Origin: CAZRCG01 sp964598565
Lineage (GTDB): Bacteria > Bdellovibrionota > UBA2394
Assembly (NCBI GenBank): GCA_964598565.1
Contig: CAZRCG010000005.1
Span: 115,371 to 179,370 of the forward strand
Direction of reading: 5' to 3'
DNA: 64,000 nt
Position 1 is the stretch's first letter. Every line of letters starts with the position of its first letter. The notes below the pieces were generated by a model that saw only the letters and a program-made list of their open reading frames with translations, did no database searches and was not told the DNA's origin. Positions 24,662-34,608 of this stretch are shown here, one piece after another. Both the position numbers and the translations under genes were made by a program.

Positions 24662-25822
24662 ATGGCAAACCGACAACTGGCATCATTTGAAGTAGACCGA
24701 GAGGTTCTGTTGCGTGCTCTTCAGAGGGCTCAGTCGATTGTCGATCGCAAAAATACAATTCCGATTTTAAGTCATATCCTTATCGAAGCTTCCGAGGAAT
24801 CGGTGACGTTTTCTGCTACCGATCTAGAAGTTGGCCTGCGCTGCGTGTTTCCGGCCAAAGTAAATCAGTCGGGTAAAGTGGCGGTGCCGGCGAAGAGTCT
24901 GTACGAGATTGTGAAGGAACTGCCCGTTAATTCGATTGTTCGTCTGAAAATTTTTGAAAATTTTTGGATCGAGTTGGCCTCCGGAAAAAGTTTATTCAAG
25001 TTAGTAGGGCAAGATTCAGACGAATTTCCCCAACTGCCTCAAATTGCGAGCGAAGAAGCGTTTGCGGTACCGACTGAGAAAATTGCTCAGATGGTGGACC
25101 ATACCATTTTTGCAGTATCTAACGATCAAACGCGCTACGATTTAAGCGGCGTTTATTTGGAGCAGATAAAATCGAAGGGCAAAGTATATTTGCGCATGGT
25201 AGCTACCGATGGCCATAGACTTTCGATGATGGACCAAGAAATTGAGTCTGCTAAAGAAAATACCATGAGCAAGGGTGTTATTTTACCGAGAAAGGGCTTG
25301 CTGGAGTTGAAACGCGTTCTTACGGACGAGCCAACTTTGTACTGCTGCTTCATGGAGAATAATGTGGTGTTTTGGAATGCTCAGAGGCAAACCACCCTTT
25401 TCATGAGGCTGTTAGATGGAGATTTCCCAGACTATACGCCCGTCATTCCTAAAAATAACGATCGAAAAATCGTCATTGGACGCGACCAACTTTATAATTC
25501 ACTTAAGCGTATTAGTGTTTTGACAGCGGAACACTCGCGATCAGTTCGTTTTCAATTTGAGAAGGGTAAGTTGCGATTGTCTTCAAGTAATCCAAAGTTA
25601 GGAGAGGCCTTCGAAGATTTAGAGGTGGAATATGCTGGCGACCAACTCGAGATTGGTTTCAATGCGGGCTATTTCATGGATGTTTTACATGCGTTGGAGG
25701 GGCAAACCAGTGTGGTATTGGAGATGACCGATATTTTGTCTCCGAGCATTATTCGAGGGCATGATTTTGATGGTGCCTTAAATGTTGTCATGCCTATGCA
25801 GTTAGGCAACGAAGCTCACTAG
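24662..25822 (+). CDS. dnaN: DNA polymerase III beta subunit (sliding clamp)
   Basis: 386 residues, three repeated clamp domains (about 1-125, 135-255, 260-386). Motifs: NTIPILSHILIEA and ATDLEVGLRC in domain 1, ATDGHRLS in domain 2, and the C-terminal VMPMQL, equivalent to the usual (L/M)PMR(L) peptide-binding end but followed by seven more residues. Encircles DNA and tethers polymerase. First gene of dnaN-recF. Confidence 0.98.
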   Translation: MANRQLASFEVDREVLLRALQRAQSIVDRKNTIPILSHILIEASEESVTFSATDLEVGLRCVFPAKVNQSGKVAVPAKSLYEIVKELPVNSIVRLKIFENFWIELASGKSLFKLVGQDSDEFPQLPQIASEEAFAVPTEKIAQMVDHTIFAVSNDQTRYDLSGVYLEQIKSKGKVYLRMVATDGHRLSMMDQEIESAKENTMSKGVILPRKGLLELKRVLTDEPTLYCCFMENNVVFWNAQRQTTLFMRLLDGDFPDYTPVIPKNNDRKIVIGRDQLYNSLKRISVLTAEHSRSVRFQFEKGKLRLSSSNPKLGEAFEDLEVEYAGDQLEIGFNAGYFMDVLHALEGQTSVVLEMTDILSPSIIRGHDFDGALNVVMPMQLGNEAH

Positions 25823-25847
25823 AGCTTTGTCAGACAGTGGGAGAACT

Positions 25848-26996
25848 ATGCGGATTGCTTCACTTCGGCTTCTCCACTTTCGTCGTTTTAATGATTTAGA
25901 GCTGGGAGATTTTCATTCACAGGCCAATATTATCATGGGGCCGAACGCCTATGGGAAGTCGACCTTACTGGAAGCCCTCTCCGTTTTAACACAGCTTCAA
26001 AGTTTTCGAACCTCTCGTGGTGCAGAGCTCATTCAGTCAGGACAGACCCAGGCATCTGTGAGTGTCGAAGTTCTAAATCCTATAAGAGCTAAAGTGATTA
26101 TTGGTCTAGAAGGGTCTCGAAAGAAAATAACGATTGATGGCAAAGAGGTCTCATCTAAATCGAAATATCCGCTTTTAGGTGGAAGCGTTCACTTTACTCC
26201 TGATGATCTCTTGCTCATCAAGGGTGGGCCTGAGTCTCGACGACTTTTTTTGAATGAGTTGGCGCTGGGGCTGGACCCATCGTTCACAAAACTAGGGTCT
26301 ATTTTTGACACGGTTCTGAGACAGCGAAATAAACTTCTTAAAACGATGAAAGAGGGCGATTTTTCATCTGAAGAGTATGAACTATGGACAGATAAGTTCA
26401 TCGAGGCGGCTTTACCCGTCTATGAACAGCGCATCCATTGTGCCCGCCTACTTAATGAGACGCTGCCTGAAGTATACGAAAATCTGTTTCAGGTGGAAGG
26501 GGAGAAACTTTCTTTAATTTACGATCATGGGCTTCTCCAAGAAGTCTCGCCTCGTGAGGCTTTGAGCGAAAAACTTCTTAAGCTTAAAGCAGCAGAGTTG
26601 GCGGTAGGCTATAGTCTCGCAGGCCCTCACCGAGATGATTGGTCGCTTAAAGTAAACAATCTTGAAGCTCGTCATTATGCCAGCCAAGGCCAGGTTCGCG
26701 GGCTCGTTATTGCTCTTAAGGTATGCCAACTGGAGCTGACTAAGCATTATAGAACGTGGAGCCCTCTTTTATTGTTAGATGATATTGTTTCAGAGCTCGA
26801 TGAATGGCGAATGGAATCGTTAATTCATTATTTATCAGCTTATTCGGGTCAAATCTTTATGACGACCGCCGAAGTCTCAAAAATAAGGGCCTTTCAGAGT
26901 CGCCTACCCCAGTTAAAAACCATCGATTTGAGCAGTTTTTTGGTATCAAAATCCGAGTCCCAAGAGAGTGAAAAACAGTCTGTCATTGTGCTTTGA
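25848..26996 (+). CDS. recF: DNA replication and repair protein RecF
   Basis: 382 residues from ATG 25848, with GGGAG just upstream; a TTG at 25827 in frame is less likely. SMC-like ATPase that loads RecA at gaps. N-terminal MRIASLRLLHFRRF, Walker A GPNAYGKSTLLEA (Gly/Ala-Tyr variant of GxNGxGKT), signature GPHRDDW with SQGQVRGLVIALK, and Walker B LLLDDIVSELD are present. 25 bases after dnaN. Confidence 0.96.
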   Translation: MRIASLRLLHFRRFNDLELGDFHSQANIIMGPNAYGKSTLLEALSVLTQLQSFRTSRGAELIQSGQTQASVSVEVLNPIRAKVIIGLEGSRKKITIDGKEVSSKSKYPLLGGSVHFTPDDLLLIKGGPESRRLFLNELALGLDPSFTKLGSIFDTVLRQRNKLLKTMKEGDFSSEEYELWTDKFIEAALPVYEQRIHCARLLNETLPEVYENLFQVEGEKLSLIYDHGLLQEVSPREALSEKLLKLKAAELAVGYSLAGPHRDDWSLKVNNLEARHYASQGQVRGLVIALKVCQLELTKHYRTWSPLLLLDDIVSELDEWRMESLIHYLSAYSGQIFMTTAEVSKIRAFQSRLPQLKTIDLSSFLVSKSESQESEKQSVIVL

Positions 26997-27033
26997 TTTT
27001 TGAAGAGGGGCCGCTAGGCTCAGAACTTCAGAT

Positions 27034-29430
27034 ATGGATGAAACTCTAGCTATCAAAGGCAAATCGTCGTACGGGGCCTCAGACATTAAAGTACTCGAAG
27101 GGCTCGAAGCAGTTCGAAAACGACCTGCGATGTATATTGGGTCTACCGGCTCACAAGGCCTGCATCATCTTGTCTATGAAGTTGTGGATAACTCGATAGA
27201 TGAAGCAATGGCGGGTTACTGTACCGATATTAATATCGTGCTTCATAAAGACGGGTCTATTTCAGTTCGCGACAACGGACGAGGTATTCCTGTGGGTCCT
27301 CACCCGACAATGAAGGGCAAAGATGCCGCCGAAGTTGTTATGACGGTGCTTCATGCAGGCGGTAAGTTTCAAGAGGGAGCCTATAAAGTTTCTGGAGGGC
27401 TTCACGGCGTTGGTATTTCAGTCGTCAATGCGCTTTCAAAAAAATTAGATCTGCGGATCGAAAGAGATGGCCGAATATTTGAACAAAAGTATTCACAAGG
27501 ACGCGCCCTCACGCCCGTTACTGAAAGTGGGATAACCGATAAAACTGGAACGGCCGTACATTTTTGGCCCGACGACGAAATTTTTGAAACGACAGAATTT
27601 AGCTATGAAACCCTGTCAATTCGATTTCGAGAGCTCGCTTTTTTAAACAATGGCGTTCGAATTGTTTTTGATGAAGAGGCTACCGGAAAGTCGAATGAGT
27701 TTTACTATCAAGGTGGCGTGAAATCGTTTGTTGAATTTTTAAATCAAAAAAAGAAAACGCTTCACGATGTTATTTATTTCAAAACCGAAAAAGATAAAAC
27801 AATCGTTGAGGTTGCTATTCAGTATAACGATACCTATACCGAGACGGTTTTCAGTTATTGCAACAATATCAATACCCATGAGGGTGGCACCCATCTTTTA
27901 GGATTTAAGTCGGCCCTCACTCGAGCTATCAACCAGTACTCTTCGGATGAGAAGACAACGATTACGGGAGATGATTGTCGTGAGGGCTTATGTGCGATCA
28001 TCTCTGTAAAAGTTCCTAATCCTCAGTTTGAAGGACAGACTAAAACCAAGCTGGGTAACTCTGATGTAAAGGGTATTGTTCAATCGGCATCGCACGAATA
28101 TTTAAAGTATTTCTTTGAAGAAAATCCTTCGATTACTCGAAAGATTATTCAAAAAATCGTCGATGCGGCGCGGGCTCGTGAAGCGGCGAAGAAAGCTCAC
28201 GAACTGGCGCGACGAAAATCCGCTCTCGACTTTCAGGGGCTCCCAGGAAAATTGGCCGATTGCCAAGAGTCTAATCCCAGTCTGTGCGAACTGTTTCTGG
28301 TAGAGGGAGATTCAGCTGGTGGTTCAGCCAAACTCGGCCGTAATCGCGCTGTTCAAGCGATTCTGCCTTTGAAGGGAAAAATTCTCAATGTTGAGCGAGC
28401 TCGTCTGGATAAGATGTTGGGTCACGAAGATATTCGCTCTCTTATCACCGCTTTAGGAACGGGGTTTGGAGAAGAGGACTTTAATTTAGAGAAACTACGA
28501 TACCATAAAATTGTTCTGATGACCGATGCCGACTTCGACGGATCGCATATTCGAACTTTGCTGCTGACCTTTTTCTATCGAAAGCTTTATCAAATTATCG
28601 AAAATGGACATCTCTACATCGCACAACCTCCTTTGTATCGTGTGAAAAAAGGTAAGAAAGAAACTTACTTTAAAGAAGAAGAATCTATGGCGAGTTTCTT
28701 GCTTCATGAAGGCACTCAAGATCTAGAACTCCACTTCAATGACAAGGTTTTGAGTGGCGATTTACTTCGTACTTATGTGAAAAAGACGAACGGACTTGCT
28801 TCGTTATTAGCCAAACACAGTCAGCGATATGATCTAGATTTTTTAAATTATGCCTTGATAGAGTTTGCAGGAGATTTGAAGAAGTTTACTGATGCTAGTT
28901 TCTGGGTGTCGCTAGAAACACTTCTTTCTCAACGAGTATTAAAAAAATCCTATAAAGTGAAGTTGGTCGAGGACAAGGTCGAGATCTATTGCTTTGAGTC
29001 GGGCTATCAGCGCGACTTCGAACTTACCAAGGAGTCTTTAGAGTCGGGGGATCTCGCCAATGTATTTGAACTTGCAAGAGACATCAGTGCGCTGGGTCGA
29101 TTGCCCGCCTATTTTAAGTCTCAAGAAAAACAGGCTGAACGTGAGACCCATGATCAAACCTTTTACAATCCGTTAGAGATAGCCAAAGCGGTTCGGGCTC
29201 GAGGCGAAAAAGGAATTTATATTCAGCGCTATAAAGGTTTGGGAGAAATGAATCCTGAGCAGTTGTGGGATACTACGATGAACGCTGAGACGAGAGTTTT
29301 GCTGAAGGTGTCGGTAGATGACGCTGTTCAAGCAGATGCGCTCTTTACGACTTTAATGGGAGATGAAGTTGAAGATCGTCGAAATTTCATTGAGGTTAAT
29401 GCATTAAAAGTAAGAAACTTGGACGTTTAA
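27034..29430 (+). CDS. gyrB: DNA gyrase subunit B
   Basis: 798 residues. GHKL ATPase domain with EVVDNSIDEAMAG, VRDNGRGIPVG and SGGLHGVG; TOPRIM with VEGDSAGGSAKLGRNR and DADFDGSHIRTL; C-terminal QRYKGLGEMNPEQLWDTTM. Supplies ATP hydrolysis for negative supercoiling with GyrA. 37 bases after recF, and GyrA starts two bases after its stop. Confidence 0.98.
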   Translation: MDETLAIKGKSSYGASDIKVLEGLEAVRKRPAMYIGSTGSQGLHHLVYEVVDNSIDEAMAGYCTDINIVLHKDGSISVRDNGRGIPVGPHPTMKGKDAAEVVMTVLHAGGKFQEGAYKVSGGLHGVGISVVNALSKKLDLRIERDGRIFEQKYSQGRALTPVTESGITDKTGTAVHFWPDDEIFETTEFSYETLSIRFRELAFLNNGVRIVFDEEATGKSNEFYYQGGVKSFVEFLNQKKKTLHDVIYFKTEKDKTIVEVAIQYNDTYTETVFSYCNNINTHEGGTHLLGFKSALTRAINQYSSDEKTTITGDDCREGLCAIISVKVPNPQFEGQTKTKLGNSDVKGIVQSASHEYLKYFFEENPSITRKIIQKIVDAARAREAAKKAHELARRKSALDFQGLPGKLADCQESNPSLCELFLVEGDSAGGSAKLGRNRAVQAILPLKGKILNVERARLDKMLGHEDIRSLITALGTGFGEEDFNLEKLRYHKIVLMTDADFDGSHIRTLLLTFFYRKLYQIIENGHLYIAQPPLYRVKKGKKETYFKEEESMASFLLHEGTQDLELHFNDKVLSGDLLRTYVKKTNGLASLLAKHSQRYDLDFLNYALIEFAGDLKKFTDASFWVSLETLLSQRVLKKSYKVKLVEDKVEIYCFESGYQRDFELTKESLESGDLANVFELARDISALGRLPAYFKSQEKQAERETHDQTFYNPLEIAKAVRARGEKGIYIQRYKGLGEMNPEQLWDTTMNAETRVLLKVSVDDAVQADALFTTLMGDEVEDRRNFIEVNALKVRNLDV

Positions 29431-29431
29431 C

Positions 29432-31861
29432 GTGGCAGAAGAAGTAGGCATCAAAGTTATAAGTATCGAAGACGAGATGAGAAACTCTTATCTCGACTAC
29501 GCAATGAGCGTCATTATTGGGCGCGCTATTCCCGATATTCGAGACGGCTTAAAGCCCGTACATCGACGTATTCTGTATGCGATGTATCGCGAAGACCTTC
29601 TGTCTTCGAAACGATTTTCGAAGTCTGCCGGGGTTGTCGGTGAAGTGCTCAAAAAATACCACCCTCACGGGGATATGGCGGTTTACGATTCGTTGGTTCG
29701 ATTGGCCCAAGAGTGGAATATGCGATACCCTCTCGTGGAAGGTCAGGGTAACTTTGGCTCTATCGACGGGGATAATGCAGCTGCTTATCGTTATACCGAA
29801 GCTCGACTTCGAAAATTGGCAGAAGATTTTTTAAATGAGATCGATCAAGAAACCGTCGATTTCACTCCCAACTACGATGGTTCAACACAAGAGCCGGTTA
29901 TTTTGCCGACGCTCATTCCTAATTTTTTGGTGAATGGTACTACCGGTATTGCCGTTGGCATGGCGACGAATGTACCACCTCATAATCTTAAAGAAGTACT
30001 AACCGGTGTCATCGCTCTAATTGACTCTCCCGATGTGACGATCGATGAACTTATCGAGATGATCCCGGGCCCCGATTTTCCTACAGGTGCGCTAATTTGT
30101 GGGCGTGAAGGTATTATCTCGGCCTATAAAACCGGACGTGGTTCGGTTGTTATGAGAGGCGTGGCAGCGGTTGAAGAAGACGCCAAGGGGAAATCTCGAA
30201 TTATCATTACCGAGATTCCCTACCAGTTAAGTAAATCACGTCTTGTAGAACAGATTGCCGATGCGGTTCGAGATAAACGCATCGATGGAATTTCTGATCT
30301 GAGAGATGAGAGTAACCGTGAAGGTATTCGCATTGTTGTCGAGCTGAAGCGCGAGACCAATGGTGATGTCGTGCTGAACCAACTTTATGACAAGACGTCT
30401 CTTCAAGACAGTTTTGGCATAACGATGTTGGCCATTACCAATCGACGACCCAAAATTTTTAATCTGAAGGAAATTCTTCAGTCGTATATCGGCCATCGAA
30501 AAGAAGTCGTTGTTCGGCGCTCCATTTTTGAACTGCGTAAAGCTCAAATGCGAGCTCATATTTTGGAAGGTTATCACAAGGCTCTCGATAAGATTGATGC
30601 AGTCATCAATCTTATTCGTCGATCCCCTACGGCTGACGAAGCCAAGACCGGTCTCGTAAAAGAATTTGAATTTACAGTGGAGCAGGCGGTCGCGATTTTG
30701 GAAATGCGCCTGCAGCGCCTCACGGGTCTAGAACGCGAAAAAATATTGGCGGAGCTGAAAGAGCTTCAAGAAAAAATTGCAGGCCTCAAAGATCTTCTAG
30801 GGTCGCAAGACAAATTAATGGCGGTGATTCGCAGTGAAACCGTGGGTGTATTAGAGCGCTATGGAGATGATCGCCGAACGAAAATTACGGAGAGTGTCTC
30901 TAAGATAGTGAGAGAAGACCTTATTACGGAAGAAGAAATGGTCGTGACCCTCTCGCATACGGGTTACATCAAGCGAGCGCCGACAGGGCTGTATCGGTCG
31001 CAGCGCCGCGGTGGCACTGGTAAAATGGGTATGTCAACTCGTGACGAAGACTTTTTGGAGAAAGTTTTTGTAGCGTCGACGCATTCTTACCTATTGATAT
31101 TTACCGATCGCGGGCGACTCTTGTGGTTGAAAGTCTACGAGATTCCTTTGTCGAGCCGAACGGCCAAGGGTAAACCGTTTGTTCAACTGATACGACTGGC
31201 TCCCGACGAAAAAGTCTGTGGCATTCTGCCCGTAAGGCGATTTGAGGAAAATCGATACGTTGTTATGGCCACCGAGAGAGGGGTCATCAAGAAGACATCG
31301 TTGATGCTGTTCTCCAATCCACGACCCTCCGGCATCATAGCGATTCAATTTGACGATGGAGATCGCTTGATAGGGGCAACGATTACCGACGGCGCGAATG
31401 AACTGCTTCTTTCAACAAAAGAGGGAATGAGCATCCGATTTTCAGAAGATGAAGTCCGGCCCATGGGTCGATCGGCGCGAGGGGTGCGAGGTATCGACCT
31501 AGAACGCAGTGATCGAGTTGTAAGTTTGGACAGTGTGGACCCTCAGGCCCAATTATTGACGGTGAGTGAGCTTGGTTATGGCAAACGAACCGATGCCGAT
31601 GAGTACCGAAGTCAATCTCGCGGAGGCAAAGGCATCATCACGATCAAAACCTCCGATAGAAATGGCTCCGTGGTAACCGCTCTACAGGTTAAAGAAAACG
31701 ACGAGATCATGGTGGTGACCAGTGGTGGGAATCTGGTTCGACTTAAGGCCAAAGATATATCGGTGATTGGCAGAAATACGCAGGGTGTTCGCCTTGTCAC
31801 TCTAGATGAGGGAGAGCGAGTTACCTCGGTCACTCGAATTTCCGACGATACAGGCGAATGA
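29432..31861 (+). CDS. gyrA: DNA gyrase subunit A
   Basis: 809 residues, GTG start two bases after gyrB. The catalytic tyrosine is Y121 (AAAYRYTEARL). The quinolone-binding region reads HPHGDMAVYDS: the position equal to E. coli Ser83 is Met82, while Asp87 is kept (Asp86). The C-terminal beta-pinwheel has the GyrA-box-like QSRGGKGI (the canonical form is QRRGGKG) near residues 730-737 and an earlier similar QRRGGTGKMG near 527-536. Its stop overlaps the start of the next gene. Confidence 0.98.
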   Translation: MAEEVGIKVISIEDEMRNSYLDYAMSVIIGRAIPDIRDGLKPVHRRILYAMYREDLLSSKRFSKSAGVVGEVLKKYHPHGDMAVYDSLVRLAQEWNMRYPLVEGQGNFGSIDGDNAAAYRYTEARLRKLAEDFLNEIDQETVDFTPNYDGSTQEPVILPTLIPNFLVNGTTGIAVGMATNVPPHNLKEVLTGVIALIDSPDVTIDELIEMIPGPDFPTGALICGREGIISAYKTGRGSVVMRGVAAVEEDAKGKSRIIITEIPYQLSKSRLVEQIADAVRDKRIDGISDLRDESNREGIRIVVELKRETNGDVVLNQLYDKTSLQDSFGITMLAITNRRPKIFNLKEILQSYIGHRKEVVVRRSIFELRKAQMRAHILEGYHKALDKIDAVINLIRRSPTADEAKTGLVKEFEFTVEQAVAILEMRLQRLTGLEREKILAELKELQEKIAGLKDLLGSQDKLMAVIRSETVGVLERYGDDRRTKITESVSKIVREDLITEEEMVVTLSHTGYIKRAPTGLYRSQRRGGTGKMGMSTRDEDFLEKVFVASTHSYLLIFTDRGRLLWLKVYEIPLSSRTAKGKPFVQLIRLAPDEKVCGILPVRRFEENRYVVMATERGVIKKTSLMLFSNPRPSGIIAIQFDDGDRLIGATITDGANELLLSTKEGMSIRFSEDEVRPMGRSARGVRGIDLERSDRVVSLDSVDPQAQLLTVSELGYGKRTDADEYRSQSRGGKGIITIKTSDRNGSVVTALQVKENDEIMVVTSGGNLVRLKAKDISVIGRNTQGVRLVTLDEGERVTSVTRISDDTGE

Positions 31862-32661
31862 TTCTTCGATCGCTGGCGATGGCTTTCGGGGTAATGGTAT
31901 TGGGTGTGGGCTGCAAGAGCTCCAACCGCGATCTTTTGGACGAGGCCGATGTCAAAGCGCTCAGCGGCAAACCTGAGATTGCGAGAACTCTGTATTTGAG
32001 AGTTCTAAGAGACCACTCTCGAAAAGACGATATCCGCTTTAGAGCTTATAAAGGCCTCATCGATGTTTTGCGATTGTCGTTTCACCGCTATGCCGAGTCG
32101 GCAGAAGCGATGGAGCGAATCATTCAAGAGTTTCAGCAAGAGTCTCTTTTTCGATCGGAGCTAGATCAATGGCGTGTGGAGTTGGCGCATCTCTATATAA
32201 CGAGTTTAGAGCGGCGAGGCCGAGCGAGAGAATTGTTACGAGAGGCGTCACCACGATTAAGCGATGATATCGAGACTCAAAGTCGACTCGCCGACCTCTT
32301 CGTTAAAGTCGAAGACTGGGAAATGGCCGAAAAATCTTTGATGGTGGCTTGGGAGAAAGCCCTGAAAGAGGGTGCCTGCCCCACTCTTAAGTCGCTTCAG
32401 ATTTTGGCCGTTCATCTCTTTCAATCTATGAAGCGATGCGACCGATCGCTCGAGTGGACAGCCGTGATATTGCCACCGCCCTGCGTATCAGATACCTACT
32501 CAATTGTGATTGAGAAGGCCCATTGCTACGAAATGATGAATGAACCTCAACGGGCTATTGAAATACTTTCAGAATTTATTCAGAAGAATCCAGCCAGTAC
32601 CCGAGTGGCAGCTTTGATATCAGAACTGCGCGAGAGAGAAAGAAGACGAGAACAACGATGA
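31858..32661 (+). CDS. Putative lipoprotein with TPR-like helical repeats
   Basis: 267 residues. Signal sequence ending LGVGC (Cys19) suggests lipid attachment. The rest is helical with pairs resembling tetratricopeptide repeats (e.g. GKPEIARTLYLRVLRDHS near 37-54 and NEPQRAIEILSEFIQKNP near 231-250). The start overlaps gyrA by four bases and its end overlaps hemL by four, so it is translated within this operon. Function unknown. Confidence 0.75.
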   Translation: MILRSLAMAFGVMVLGVGCKSSNRDLLDEADVKALSGKPEIARTLYLRVLRDHSRKDDIRFRAYKGLIDVLRLSFHRYAESAEAMERIIQEFQQESLFRSELDQWRVELAHLYITSLERRGRARELLREASPRLSDDIETQSRLADLFVKVEDWEMAEKSLMVAWEKALKEGACPTLKSLQILAVHLFQSMKRCDRSLEWTAVILPPPCVSDTYSIVIEKAHCYEMMNEPQRAIEILSEFIQKNPASTRVAALISELRERERRREQR

Positions 32662-33983
32662 GCCAAGCTACTTTGAAGCCCCAGGTCTATGATCAATCGA
32701 ATGCCTTTTTTGAAAAAGCACGACGTATTTTTCCGGGTGGAGTGAATTCGCCCGTGCGCTCATTTCGTTCGGTAGGGGGCAAGCCCTTTGCCGTTCGTCG
32801 AGGGGATGGCCCCTATATTTGGGATCTTGATGGAAACCGCTATATCGATTTAGTGAATTCATGGGGAGCTCTTATCCATGGGCATAATCATCCTGAGATT
32901 CGAAAAGCCGTTGAAGAGGCGGCTCAAGGAGGTCTCAGTTATGGCGTGACGTGCCCGCAGGAGTTGGCACTCGGTGAAACGCTTCTTCGTCTTCATGGAG
33001 ACTGCGATATGCTTCGCTTTGTGACATCCGGCACAGAAGCATGCATGAGCGCCATTCGTGTGGCTCGAGGTGCAACCGGTCGAGATCTCGTCGTAAAATT
33101 TGACGGCCATTATCATGGGCATGGCGATTCATTTCTTGTGGCGGCAGGCAGTGGTCTCGCGACGTTGGCGCTCTCAGACTCGGCGGGCGTCTCGGAGGCA
33201 ACAGCGAAGCAAACCATGGTACTGCCATTTAACGATCGAGCCGCGTTGAAAAAAGCGTTTGAGACCGAGGGTTTACGTATTGCGGCCGTCATTTTAGAAG
33301 TCGTGACCGGTAATATGGGCGTTGTTCTGCCAGACGCCTTCTTTTTGAACGATCTACGAGCTCTCACAGAGCAATCAGGAGCCCTCCTTATTTTTGATGA
33401 AGTGATGACGGGTTTTCGCCTTTCGCAGCGAGGAGCCGCGGGACTCTATGGCGTAGGAGCTGATCTCTATTGTTTTGGAAAAATCGTGGGGGGTGGAATG
33501 CCCGTGGGAGCTTACGGGGGCAAACGAGCTTGGATGGAAAAAGTGGCGCCTTTGGGCCCCGTCTATCAAGCCGGCACCTTAGCAGGAAATCCCCTTTCTT
33601 GTGCAGCTGGGCTAGCCTCACTCACGATTATTGAACGAGAAGGCGCTCTATTTTACCAGCGCCTCGATGCCGCCGCCGCCCATTGGAAAAGCGCCATCGA
33701 AGCCCATGCTCGGGTCAAGGGCTATGCGATATCCGTGGCTCAAGCGGGTTCAATGCTGTCGATTTTCTTTCGAGAGAAAGTTCCGACTCATTTTCAGGAA
33801 GTGAAATCGAGCGATGCTGAAAAATTTAAGGCCTTTTTTTGGGCGCTTCTTAAGCGAGGAGTTTATTTTCCGCCCAGCGCCTTTGAATCTACCTTCCTTT
33901 CATCCGCCCATAGCGAAGAGGTAATGGACGTGATTCATCACGCAACCTTCGACGCTCTCGACGAAGTTTTTGAGGGTTCTTAA
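32658..33983 (+). CDS. hemL: Glutamate-1-semialdehyde 2,1-aminomutase
   Basis: 441 residues, PLP enzyme that converts glutamate-1-semialdehyde to 5-aminolevulinate for haem synthesis. FFEKARRIFPGGVNSPVRSF is the family start; TSGTEACMSAIRVARG, FDGHYHGH, FDEVMTGFR and the PLP-lysine motif YCFGKIVGGGMPVGA are all present. Belongs to the C5 pathway. Overlaps the lipoprotein gene by four bases and is followed three bases later by an AtpZ-like gene. Confidence 0.97.
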   Translation: MSQATLKPQVYDQSNAFFEKARRIFPGGVNSPVRSFRSVGGKPFAVRRGDGPYIWDLDGNRYIDLVNSWGALIHGHNHPEIRKAVEEAAQGGLSYGVTCPQELALGETLLRLHGDCDMLRFVTSGTEACMSAIRVARGATGRDLVVKFDGHYHGHGDSFLVAAGSGLATLALSDSAGVSEATAKQTMVLPFNDRAALKKAFETEGLRIAAVILEVVTGNMGVVLPDAFFLNDLRALTEQSGALLIFDEVMTGFRLSQRGAAGLYGVGADLYCFGKIVGGGMPVGAYGGKRAWMEKVAPLGPVYQAGTLAGNPLSCAAGLASLTIIEREGALFYQRLDAAAAHWKSAIEAHARVKGYAISVAQAGSMLSIFFREKVPTHFQEVKSSDAEKFKAFFWALLKRGVYFPPSAFESTFLSSAHSEEVMDVIHHATFDALDEVFEGS

Positions 33984-33986
33984 GGT

Positions 33987-34187
33987 ATGGGGGGCCAGCT
34001 TCTTGCCTTAGCACTTGCCCTTTCTCAGTTTGGCTTTGTAGTCGCAGCAGCCTTGCTCCTTGGTTTTTGGTTAGATCAACAGCTTGGAACGAGTCCTTGG
34101 ATTGGGCTTTTGGGAATGATTTTGGGTTTTGCCTCGGCTCTAATCTTATTGCTGAAAATGGTTAAGTCGATTCGGAAGGGAAAATAG
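33987..34187 (+). CDS. AtpZ/AtpI-like small membrane protein
   Basis: 66 residues with two membrane helices (about 5-28 and 37-58) joined by a short loop FWLDQQLGTSPWIG. This pattern fits the AtpZ family (small two-helix proteins next to ATP synthase genes, linked to Mg2+/Ca2+ supply or assembly). Immediately followed (no gap) by the AtpI-like gene. Confidence 0.7.
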   Translation: MGGQLLALALALSQFGFVVAAALLLGFWLDQQLGTSPWIGLLGMILGFASALILLLKMVKSIRKGK

Positions 34188-34559
34188 ATGAATATAGTTC
34201 GTTTAAAACGAGTGATTCAGATGACTTTAGTGGTTTGGGCCTTGGGCGTTTTGGCACTCTTTTTTTACGATCGAGAAGATTCGCTCTGGTTTGCCATCGG
34301 GGGCGGCCTAGCACTGGTGAATCTCATTTTCGCCTACTTTGTCGTGAAGCGGGGGCTTGGTAGTCTCCCTTCCAAGGGAGTTTTTCTGGGTCTTTTGGCC
34401 ACGAAAAGCCTTAGTTTTTTGGCGGTAATTGTTTTGGTATTAATGGTCTTAAAGCCACGAGTTTTGCCCTTTACCTTGGGTTTAGGCCTCGTTATGGTTG
34501 GGGCTGTTGTCGTGGCGGTCGGTGAAGCACTACGTCTGATTCGATCGCGCGGTAGGTGA
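34188..34559 (+). CDS. atpI: ATP synthase subunit I-like membrane protein
   Basis: 123 residues, four predicted membrane helices (about 11-28, 35-53, 65-85, 92-112) in the pattern of AtpI, the assembly helper for the c-ring. It lies between the AtpZ-like gene and atpB, the usual place of atpI. Confidence 0.7.
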   Translation: MNIVRLKRVIQMTLVVWALGVLALFFYDREDSLWFAIGGGLALVNLIFAYFVVKRGLGSLPSKGVFLGLLATKSLSFLAVIVLVLMVLKPRVLPFTLGLGLVMVGAVVVAVGEALRLIRSRGR

Positions 34560-34608
34560 AAAAACCCCTAGGGACAGATTTTATTAACGACGGATATTTG
34601 TTTTTAAG

